Source: Harmonia axyridis (Eukaryota; Arthropoda; Insecta; Coleoptera; Coccinellidae). From it: a stretch of 64,000 nt of DNA. The notes beneath the pieces are model-generated. The model did no database searches and was not told where the DNA came from. It saw nothing but the letters and a program-made list of their open reading frames with translations. Every line of letters starts with the position of its first letter. Positions within the stretch are counted from its first letter, which is position 1. This document shows positions 1 to 9,556 of the stretch, piece after piece. The position numbers and the translations under genes are program-made. The stretch spans positions 49,706,031 through 49,770,030 of the forward strand of contig NC_059502.1 of NCBI RefSeq assembly GCF_914767665.1, in the 5' to 3' direction.

Positions 1-1273
1 TTTTTAGCAAGGAAAAATTCGGTGACTTGAAATTTTTATGATACGATTGAGGTCTGAATGCGCTGATTGAATTCCTTGATGGTTCAAATCTTACCTACCA
101 TACAAACCGGACATTTTGCCAGGGCGCCAAATTTTAAGTCAATAAAACAAGTCATATTTTTTGACACAAAAATGTTTTCCCAATGAAAATATCACTCTTT
201 GTAGTAAAATTATAAAATAACCAAGAGCCAATTTTCTTCGAATAGAATAGGCGCTCTCAACTTAAGTTATGCATATACAAATAGGTACCAAAATGCACCT
301 TAAAGAACTACGTCTTCTTTTTACTTTATACTTATAGAGCGTCGTACTTTTGAACAATGTAGGACGTTTTCTGATGAAATCGAGAAAAATTCCTGTGATT
401 AATTTAATAAGGTGATTTTAAGTTAAGAAATACGATTTCATAAGAAATTGAAACGATGCGAAACGTCCTTTGAAGAAAATTCAGATAAATTAGACAAAGC
501 AGGGCGGCGAAATTTCATTTTGATGGGGCACCGAAATGTCTGGCGGCGTCCCTGCATCGAGCAAGCGCATAACAAAAAACCATTTTGAAGGTCTCGAAAC
601 AAGCCGTCGTTAAAATGAAAATTGTGGGACAATAAGCACTTTTTTCCTCCAAATTCAAAAATGAATCATCCACTTTTATCTGTTCTGCAATTCACTACTA
701 CAAATAACCCCATCGTTAAAATAAATACAAGAAACTACTCAATTAAATTACCCTGTTATTCTACCGAGCGATTATGAAAAGTAAGTTTTCATCATTGAAT
801 CGTCAATAACTGTACTTTGAATAAACTTGATTATAGAAAATCGTGGCACGAAGTGATTTGATTAATTATTTCATTTCTCCTCGAATCGAAGGTCAGAGTG
901 AACTGAAGGAGTCAGGAATAATTCCCAAGAGCGCATCCATGTGAATTTGACGAGATCCATCATATTTAATGGTCAATAAAATAATGAAAGTGCTATCTTT
1001 GTGGCTGTTCAAGCAAGGAGAAAGCTACAATTAAAATCCCGATTATGTGCAATCTCGATTCGGCACAATACCTGTGGAAAATCGCATTATCATGGCTCAT
1101 TTGGTGTAATCACAAAAAAAAAAATTGAGATTGAATATTCATAAAATGTCAGTCGCAAAAAATGGAATTTTAACACTTAATATAAGATTAAAGGAATCTA
1201 ACTTCAATTTTTGAAATTTATGTAAAACTAACAGAAAGTGACATATTCGTCATAATGATTAGAATAGTATATT
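1..1273. other. AT-rich sequence, nothing recognised
   Basis: I see no coding sequence, RNA gene or clear repeat here. The only ORFs are short and have no recognisable motif. Confidence 0.5.
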
Positions 1274-1391
1274 TTGAAACAAGTTGCAGAATGTGCACCT
1301 ATTCCAACACGAATGCGACATTCGAAAACGAGCACGAAGGAGCGAATTTAACGCATATGAGTGTTGGAATTGCCTTCTGCAACGAGTATTA
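1274..1391. mobile_element. Short palindromic MITE-like element, copy 1
   Basis: The ends are imperfectly inverted: CAAGTTGCAGAA on the left against TTCTGCAACGAG on the right. The interior has a small hairpin around GAGCACGAAGGAGCGAA. The 54213-54330 segment has the same plan and shares the right flank motif (ACGAGTATTA followed by TTTTCTCTA). This is a non-coding, non-autonomous repeat of unknown superfamily. The boundaries are approximate. Confidence 0.4.
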
Positions 1392-1600
1392 GACGAAATT
1401 TTCTCTATTTCAGCCAAGTTTTATGAAATATTGTCGAAATTCAATGAAAAATTCTAATTAAACTTCCTAGTGACATTTGTATTGTATCTTGGCAGTTGAT
1501 GTGACTGTTACATAATTGACAGATTACGGAATTTGAATTTGACTCGTACATTTCGAATTTTTTAAATAATTTGTAATTACGCATTAAATTCGTGGATTAT

Positions 1601-1993
1601 GTCTGACAAAACCGATTCAACATCAACAGAATTGAGAGAAATTGGGAATATAATGTCGCACATAATTTCACTAAATCCAAATTATATTACATTGACAATT
1701 GACGTGTGTTGAATTTTGATAGGATTGGGTAGACAACCACAAAACGAAAAATATAAGTGAAAACAATGCTGTAATGAGTTCACTACAGTTTTAAAAACAG
1801 TGCTGTAATCAACTCATTACAGCATTGTTTTCACTTATATTTTTCGTTTTGTGGTTGTCTACCTAATCCTATCAAAATTCAACACACGTCAATGTAATAT
1901 AATTTGGATTTGCGACATTATATATATTGGATTTGCGACAATATATTCCCAATTTCTCTCAATTCTATTCATGTTAAATCGATTTCGTCAGAC
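1601..1993. mobile_element. Foldback element with ~180-bp inverted arms
   Basis: The left arm (about 1601-1782) and right arm (about 1806-1993) are near-perfect reverse complements, from GTCTGAC at 1601 to GTCAGAC at 1993. They meet at a loop of about 20 bp. The right arm carries a small tandem duplication of GGATTTGCGACA. There is no ORF. This fits a non-autonomous hairpin MITE. I did not find a clear target duplication. Confidence 0.75.
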
Positions 1994-4021
1994 AGTGTTA
2001 CGATACTGAAATAGAGAAATGATCTTTTCGATAGAATCCTGATTGAATTGAAGTATATGATATTTCAATATCTTGGCTTTTAATTAATTTCTGTCAGTGA
2101 GGACCGAGTGAATTTTTTTGTCCAATCCAATACCACCATCAAAATGAAACACGTTTTTCTAATTCCTTAGGTATTATCAGCATATTTGGTAATTATTACC
2201 GTGCTCGAATAAATCAAATGAATAGATATTTTTTCATGGGATTTGTGGAATTTGAAATATATATTACATTTAATAAATTGAAAATAAAAAATTCTAATAT
2301 GTTAATGAATACAATACTTTTTAATGAAAAGTCCTAGGACTTGTAGTTCTAGAGATATGTATTTTTAAAATATGCATTCAGATTTCGGAATTGATGAATC
2401 CAGGTTCGAATTCCGCCGCTGACTTTTCATTAATTTTTTTTTACATTGATAATATAATATTTTTAGCAACACGCTAGTTATTATTTATTGAACCTATTTA
2501 ACTTCATCCCCCTACATCTCTATTATGGTACAAAATAATTGGTTATATTCATACTTTTTATGCTATGAAGGAACCATGAAAAAGTATATCTACTAAGACA
2601 ACAACAATTGACTTCAATTTCTCCGAATCACAACCGCAAGAGTTATTTCAAGAAATATCAATCGAACATTCAATGAATTTTCGAAAATCAAATCTAAAAA
2701 CAATAATAATTCATTAATAACATTTCAAAAATAAAAAAAAAATTTCTGAATCAGAAATGGCTGTTTATATTTCAGGGTAAAAAGTTTCAGTTTCTGGTTT
2801 CAGTATAGAGATCTTCTCTAGAAGAATGAAAAATGACTAATACCTTTGTTTCTTCCAAAAACAATCCGAAATATTCATATATAAATAATATTTCTCCCCA
2901 CTCTTGGGAAAAATACTCGGAAAAATATGAACGATAATGAGCTATAAGATCAAAGCCTTAGTGAGACAACTTACTCTTTACTCCAATGCACAGTACATAC
3001 AAATCTGAATTTACAATTTTCATCGAACCAAACTTCTTCTTTTCCACAAACATATATTTCATATATTTGAAAAATATTTCATATGTGTACTTCATATATC
3101 CCAACAAGAAGCATAAACGAAAATCGACAATTTATTGGACTGAATATGAGGAAAAGCGATCAATAATATCATAACCTTTAGTTATAATATAACTATAACA
3201 TCTTCTTTCAGTATATGTCTTGAAACCAAGTGTTTCCAGATGAGTCACCAGTATTACCACTTACTCAAGATATCAAATTTATGATCAACAGTTGAGCAGG
3301 GACGATGATAATTTTCCTGTAAAAAACTCAAAGAGGAGAAAACTACTCACCGATAACATCTTATGCTCCTATCCTATCTTATCATCCAAATGAAACGAAC
3401 TCAAAAAATGCACATATCACCACAAAAAATCGATTTCTCGTTTAACCCTTTCGTAACTGTGCTATTGAATAAGGTCTGTCGATATAAATTAAAAAAAATT
3501 ATCACGCACTAATGTTCTAGGAAATATAGTGTACCTAGAGCGAATACAAATTGCATCGGCTACGATGTGTTTTACAGCCGAAGAAGAAAGCTGTGTTCAA
3601 TTCTTCGTAGAGCGTAGTATAGACTAAGTGGATACTGAATATGGGCTGGGTGATGTGAAAGGTATCCAAACGTTCATGGGGGGAGACAACAAGAATTTGA
3701 ATGGTTCATTATGCTGATATTTAATAGTCATATGTATTTTTTAGTTTGCACACAATATCTAAGTCATTCGAGTCTTTAGAGAATCCGAAGATTGGGGGTC
3801 TAACCCTCAAGGTTATTCATTTGTAACAATTGCTGGTTATATCTAAACAGTGCATTTTTCAGAACAAATCATGCATCATAGTTCCTTTTTCTAAATACCC
3901 ATAGTTTCAAACAATGAAAATATTATCGAGATGTGGTTATTATTTTGAACGAATTAGTAAATGACCGTTTAGACATTTTTGCCAAAAGTATGGATTTATT
4001 CAAATGTAAGTCACATTTTTC
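1994..4021. other. AT-rich sequence, no gene seen
   Basis: No coding or RNA gene was identified. A tRNA-like B-box (GGTTCGAATTCC) occurs near 2403 without a convincing cloverleaf, so it may be a SINE relic. Confidence 0.4.
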
Positions 4022-4098
4022 ACAGGCTCCAGCCTCTGCGATTTATGTTTATGTCACAATAAACTATTATTTATTTTATTTTATTTATTTATTTATTG
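4022..4098 (+). mobile_element. 5'-truncated 3' tail of the LINE at 40.8-45.15 kb
   Basis: About 55 bp from ACAGGCTCCAGCCTCTGCG through CACAATAAACTATTATTT, followed by an ATTTT/ATTT-rich tail, is almost identical to the 3' end of the second LINE (about 45082-45150). It is a dead-on-arrival copy from extreme 5' truncation, the normal product of incomplete target-primed reverse transcription. Confidence 0.75.
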
Positions 4099-5232
4099 GA
4101 TAATTTCGTCTAAATTAGCACCAATTTAATGCATGCAGTGTAAATTGGTAGTACAGTTCGAACCTATATCAAGAGTACGCTGTACCTATTTGTAGGAAAC
4201 GCCTAAAGGAAATATACATGTTCAAACACTAGCCTTTATTCATTGAGAAAATTATCAAAAAAAAATCGTGTATCTCCAAAATGAAGGAAGCATTGACGAT
4301 CACGACAGGCCTTTTGAACGTTCATTCATATATGCCTTAATTCACCCCAAACATGGCACTCTATCGAAAATTGGGGTCCTTCATATGAACGAAAGCTCAT
4401 AGGCGACAGTAAGATTTTTCAATCCCTTCCTTATTGTTCAATTCGAAATTAAGCATAGTATTCGTTCATTAGTTCATTCCAGTTTAATAATTCATTGAAA
4501 GATTCAATTTTCGAATCAATTTTCTCATTGTCTTTCGAAATTTTTTTCGGTTCAGTTGATCCCAACATTGTCAGGCATCTATCAGAGAAGGTATTAGGAG
4601 AAACACCTACTTAAGCTTATCGTTGTGTCCTTCCGCCCAGTGCTGGATGCCGGTTTATCCACTGGACGCTTGGGATGTGAGCCCAGATTACCGGGGCCTA
4701 TTTATAAAAATGTAGGATAGGAATTATTTGAAGAAATAGTGAATTATTTTGCGAAACATTTCCACGCACCTCACTTCTACTCCCACTTACTTCCCTATGT
4801 ATATACCGAAATGTAGATAATTTTCCAGCATTATCTACCGCAATTTCTACGGATTCTATATCATAATAATAGTTCTTTATTGTATCCAACAAGAATATTC
4901 CAATCACAGGGTAACAAGTAACAGAAGATAGTTACATATTATCATCAAGCCTGAAACAATAATTGAGCAAAATGAATGGAACAGGGATCCAGCTACATTC
5001 ATGCGTATGATTCCACATGTAACTGAAGAAAATTAAAAAAGTGTTTTTCCAAAACCTAACCAAACATATCCACAGCCAGACTATCAGCACTTTTACACAT
5101 AAAGTAGGTACACTGGTGCCCGCTCAAGCAAAGTATTACGACGCGTTGATAAATATAAGGTAGACACCATCCTTGTGGACAACCTAGAGACGCTAAAATT
5201 CTTTGCCAATAAATATGGTGAGTTCATTCTCT
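4099..5232. other. No gene recognised; short GC-richer island
   Basis: No ORF here has recognisable motifs. Positions 4620-4705 are clearly GC-richer than the surroundings and may be part of an unrecognised repeat, but I cannot assign it. Confidence 0.35.
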
Positions 5233-5682
5233 CTCTCTTCTCTCTTCAGCCGTTTGACACCCAATGTTGGATATAGGCCTCTTCAAAATTCTTCCATGTT
5301 TTCCTACCCCGTGCTTTCTTCATCCACTGATTTCCTGCGATCTCATTGATGTCATCTCGCCATCTCTCAAGTGGTCTCCCAACGGTTCTTTCAATCATGC
5401 GTGGTCTCCATTTTGTTAGATTCAATGTCAATCTATTCGGATTCTGGCGTGCAACATGTCAAGCCCACTGCCACTTTAAATTTGCTATTTGCTCTGTGAA
5501 ATCGTTTACTTTTGTCTTCTCCCGAATGATTTTGTTGGAGATTTTATGTTTCAGAGTTACGCCCAGCATGGCACGCTCCATGGCTTTTTGGCACACACCC
5601 ATTTTTTCCATACTCTTTTTTGTTAGGGTCATAGTTTCTTGCCCGTATGTTGCGACAGGTAGTATGCAACTATCATTCTACC
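5233..5682 (-). pseudogene. RTE-type LINE reverse transcriptase C-terminus, relic
   Basis: Minus-strand translation gives the C-terminal end typical of RTE-like endonuclease/reverse transcriptases. It runs through a RAMLGVTLKHKI block, a TKVNDFTEQIANLKWQW block, GRPLERWRDDI, and a terminus with NQWMKKA and AYIQHW. The RT core and endonuclease are absent, so this is a 5'-truncated copy. An in-frame TGA replaces the glycine in the W-Q-W-A-G-H block (near 5456), so it cannot encode a full protein. The family assignment comes from motif memory, and the exact clade is uncertain. Confidence 0.75.
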
Positions 5683-5782
5683 ATCTTTCATCTACCATCT
5701 ATCATTCTACCATCTATCATTCTACCATCTATCATTCTACCATCTATCATTCTACCATCTATCATCTATCATTCTACCATTA
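5683..5782. repeat. 15-bp minisatellite (TATCATTCTACCATC)n
   Basis: About six tandem copies of a 15-bp unit, with a few shortened units at both ends. It abuts the broken 5' end of the RTE relic. The long ORF reading across it simply reflects a repeat length divisible by three. Confidence 0.9.
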
Positions 5783-5984
5783 ATTAATCTCTGGGAAAAT
5801 CTGGCACACTGCACCACACGCCTTCCCATTAACGACGATATTCCCATGTTGTGTATACCTGCCAGTTAGCCTGAACAATACAAACTTGAAAAATTTTCTA
5901 TGAATGCGTTCCAGAGTGTCAAGATGGCACTGATAAATAGTAAATCATATCAAAATTGCGTACTCCATCTTGCTGATGAAAAAC

Positions 5985-7860
5985 TGAAGTACAAACTTCT
6001 GAGCACCAACAGGTCATAGAATTATCTTGTGCTGCTCAATACGAAGCCTAAAGTTCTATTGGCTGATCGCTGATGCATACCACTTTTCGATATGGGGTAT
6101 GAAGGTTAAGGCACAGACGTAAAATACTCCAAAGTCACGCATTTCATCTTATTGACAATGCAATCGCTAGCTGACAACTAAAATTTTGTGTTATCGAATT
6201 TCTAGTGAAAGTGAACTCGAAGCACATACCTACATTCAACGTCAGTTTATTACTGCAGATTTAACTGAAGCAACATCAGATCTGAAGCATCATATATCCT
6301 CTGAAAGATCATCGTCATATGCCATATGCTGAGCAACTGAGGGAGGCCAAGAGATCATTTATATAAATATTGAATCATAGTTGTCCCAAATTCGATCCTT
6401 ATGGAACTCCACATAAGAGCTCATACTCGAATGGTCATTGTGAAAAACATAATTTCGTCTGTTCCGCAAATATGATTTTGAGTCTCACGTGTCGATGAGA
6501 GTTTTGCCAGGAGAACACTGTTATCGATAGTGTCAAATACCCATGACGAATCGGTATAATCACATCGACCTGACTACCATCATCCATACTCTTCACAATA
6601 GAAATCATTGCCAAGTTAGTTACCGTAGATCTTCCTCGGATAAATCCGTGCTGCCGTCTCAACAAATGGGAACCAAAATGAAAGTAGATATTCCCATATA
6701 GCACCTCTTCATAGTCCTTAGCAAAGTTAGACACACTCGGAATGGGTAAATAATTATCAAATTGAGATTTTCTTCTTTTTTGAAAATGCAGTCCATTCTA
6801 GCTCGCTTCCATTTGCTAGGAGTAGGGCAGGTCTCAAGGCTCAAATTTATAATAAGATGTAGCGGCGTAGCGAGGACAGAACTGCAATAATCACTAGCTG
6901 TTACTTTATTGGGAAAACCAGAAATACATCAGCGGACCTCCTCTTCAGTAACTATCAGTATTGAAACTAACGGTAGCTGAGTGAAGGGTGCCAAGCATTC
7001 CTTCTCTCCAAGAACCTCCACACCAACTCTCTTCGAGTTTGCTCCACAAACATGTTGAAAACCTCCTGGTAATTTGGTAGTTCCCGTCTTTTGATGAACA
7101 AACTTCCAAAAGGCAGAAGGGTCAGATATTATATTTTCTTAATATTAGCTTAATAACCCTTATATGCCGCCGTTTTTCACAAGCGCACGTAGTCGTCAGC
7201 CATCTCGATCGATAGAAATTCCTTACCTTCATATTGCACTTGATGCTATTTTTGAACCAAACATGAAAGAGGCTTTCACCAGAAGTATTGCCTCTACAAG
7301 GCACATGCGCTCTGATAATTTCGAATAATCTATCATAAAAATATTCCAACGTTATCAAAATTCTTCAGTTCATCTTAATTAAATTTCGAAAGGACGACAG
7401 CAAATCCTCAAAATTTGAATTCCTGAAACCAAATAATAAATTAGCTGCTGTCTCAAATGTGGCCTGTTGGTACCGTGAAAACGGCTTCATGATAATGGAT
7501 GATGTGGATCCTTAGGGACAAAAGGGAAGTCAGAGTGAGTCACAACAACATCAGCCACCCCTCCCACCATAACCAAATCAACCAGTCTATGATTACTGTT
7601 ATATATAGCATTATATTGCTGTAGTTTTAAAATATTACTAAAATGTAGTTACATAACTGCTTTAGGACATCCAGAAGTGATGTAACCGGAACTTGGAACA
7701 TTGAAGTCACCAACCATTAACACCCTCTCGTTAAGAAATCTTAGCTCCAAAGCAGAGATGAAACTCCCAAGTTGGTCCGAAAAAATTTCAGGTGGTATGT
7801 TGTTGAATTGTTCAACTGGATTCTATTGAATTTGGATAATGAAACACTGAATTCCTTAAC
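5985..7860 (-). pseudogene. Jockey-type LINE ORF2, heavily decayed
   Basis: Fragments in several minus-strand frames lie in the order of a LINE ORF2. The endonuclease part (about 7800-7480) contains GDFNVPSSGY, LVDLVMVGGVADVVV and PKDPHHP. A linker (about 7360-7120) follows. The RT part includes a WKRARM...FKKEEN block (about 6830), a degraded Y-P-F/R-P-I block (about 6740), QHGFIRGRSTVTNL (about 6660) and a downstream LNVGMCFEFTFTRN block (about 6200). Many frameshifts and stops separate them, and the catalytic YADD region is not readable. It is an old, inactive copy. The Jockey assignment is by motif resemblance. Confidence 0.75.
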
Positions 7861-7869
7861 TGATCAATT

Positions 7870-8259
7870 GAAATTTGGCTCTTCAAGTTGAATGTTTATT
7901 ACGTTACAGCTGTAATAATTATTGTACCCAAATTTCAAGGGGATGTTTAGCGTCGCTTTGGTTTTTTTGCATACATGGTGAAAGTGTTATCCAGGTCCCT
8001 GATTGGTCCACGTCTTTTTTCCTTGCTCTTAGGTGCGACTTGGGAGTAACCATATGTGGCGCCAAGGATGTTCCCGTTGTATTTTTATCCCTATTCGTTC
8101 CTGCGGGTCTTGATTTTTCAACCTAAATGTGTTTCTGAATATTCAACTGCACTGTATAGTTTTAGTGAAATTCACAAGACGCACATGGTATATAGTGAGA
8201 AAAAGGATGAAACGAAAGGGCGGAATACACCTACACATAACTACATCTATTAGGGGATC
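7870..8259. other. Unassigned spacer upstream of the intact LINE
   Basis: Two short overlapping ORFs are present, but neither has a recognisable motif. The true 5' end of the LINE at 8.26-12.67 kb may lie at or near the right edge of this stretch. Confidence 0.35.
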
Positions 8260-8378
8260 CAGGTTTATCAAAAACATTTTATTCAGGAACTTGACAGGAA
8301 TACTATGAGATAGGATGGTCAAAACACCACTACCATGGGACTTATCAACATTGAGAAATTTTCAATCGCAACGCACTA

Positions 8379-8411
8379 CACTATAGCCAGGCGGGCTATA
8401 GTGAAGCCCGC
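8379..8411 (+). promoter_or_regulatory. Two mutually exclusive hairpins in LINE 5' UTR
   Basis: CACTATAGCC (8379-8388) pairs perfectly with GGCTATAGTG (8394-8403) across a 5-nt loop. GCGGGCT (8391-8397) can alternatively pair with AGCCCGC (8405-8411). The two stems overlap, so only one can form at a time. Whether this has a role in transcription, translation or template recognition is unknown. Confidence 0.4.
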
Positions 8412-8581
8412 ACAGACATCCAGCTCAGACTCACCAAGCCACGTTTAACTTATACAAACGATATCATAAGTATTACACATTGACTTGAAAAACAGCGGGA
8501 GTTTAGTATTAAGTCCTCTAGTATTTTGATTATACATATATTGAAGCAGTCCCATCACAGTACTATCCATTATATTCAAAG

Positions 8582-9556
8582 ATGGCTGAAGTGAATGTAG
8601 TGCAACTTCAAACCGAACTGAATAAATGGAAAAAAGATGACTTGATTGAATATATCATTATCAAAAAGTTACCAGCAAGTGCTAAAATTGGTGGAGTAGT
8701 ATTGGTGGCCCTTTCCAAATTAAGTGAAGGGGAAAGTTCAAAAGTGGAAAATTCACAAGACCGAAATTCGGAAAGCGCCTTGGACAGCAAGCATATCAAG
8801 ATGGATAAAACTTTGAGTGAGAAACTAATTACCCAATTGGAAAAAAGAGTAAAAGATCAAGAATTGATAATAGAATTAATGAAAAAGGAAGATGCTAGAA
8901 AAAGTCAGGTTATATCAGAAAACAATAAAAAAAGATATAAGACAAATTGTAAACAAATCCCAGTGGATGTCAATGGGGCCTCGAAGTCAGAACCGTCAAA
9001 TGTGAGTAGCGCAAATGAACTACTGTTAAGTCAACCGGTAATGTCACGTCAGAGATCCGTCTCATTTGATGAAACGAAAGGCATCTCTAAAATAGCACCA
9101 TCTAGCGTCACAAAGGAAAACCAGACGGTAAACAGAAATCTACAAAAAACAGAAATCACAAATATAAACAATACTAACAGAACTACTCATAACAACATGG
9201 ATTCTGTGGCAGCGATTCATAGACAGGGAACATCTAGAAATAACCTCCAAATCAGGGGAACAAACGAAAACATAAACAGCGCACTTCAATCAGCGGAACA
9301 AAAAGCATGGCTATATGTAGGGAAAATTAATATGAAATGTACAACAGAGGACGTCATGAAGTTCCTCTCGGATAAATTTCCAGGGAAAAAGTCACAGGTG
9401 GAATTAATTTCGAACGAAGGAAGTTCAAGCAGAGCCTTCAAAGTAGGAATAGATTATAAACTACTTGAAGAAGTTAGTAAGCCTGAGTTTTGGCCTCAAG
9501 GAGTGACTGTCAGAAGATACCGATTTTTTCGTGGACAGAGAAAACATCAAGGATAA
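8582..9556 (+). CDS. LINE ORF1 protein (nucleic-acid binding, 324 aa)
   Basis: An ATG-initiated 324-residue protein, the first ORF of a two-ORF LINE. The N-terminal ~110 residues are charged and helix-prone, with Lys/Glu-rich stretches. A long Ser/Asn/Thr-rich linker follows (about 120-235). The C-terminal ~80 residues (from KAWLYVGKI to TVRRYRFF) look like a compact RRM-like beta-alpha fold. No CCHC zinc knuckles are visible. LINE ORF1 proteins bind the element RNA and act as chaperones in the ribonucleoprotein, and I infer the same here. The last ten codons overlap ORF2 in the +1 frame and include the proposed frameshift site. The RRM call is inference from pattern only. Confidence 0.75.
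   Translation: MAEVNVVQLQTELNKWKKDDLIEYIIIKKLPASAKIGGVVLVALSKLSEGESSKVENSQDRNSESALDSKHIKMDKTLSEKLITQLEKRVKDQELIIELMKKEDARKSQVISENNKKRYKTNCKQIPVDVNGASKSEPSNVSSANELLLSQPVMSRQRSVSFDETKGISKIAPSSVTKENQTVNRNLQKTEITNINNTNRTTHNNMDSVAAIHRQGTSRNNLQIRGTNENINSALQSAEQKAWLYVGKINMKCTTEDVMKFLSDKFPGKKSQVELISNEGSSSRAFKVGIDYKLLEEVSKPEFWPQGVTVRRYRFFRGQRKHQG

Noticed and set aside
2395..2425. tRNA gene suggested by GGTTCGAATTCC
   Set aside because: No acceptor, D or anticodon stems could be closed around it. At most a SINE or tRNA-like relic.
5346..5783. 145-codon plus-strand ORF ending in repeated S-T-I-Y-H
   Set aside because: It is the antisense of the RTE relic plus a 15-bp minisatellite that keeps the frame open.
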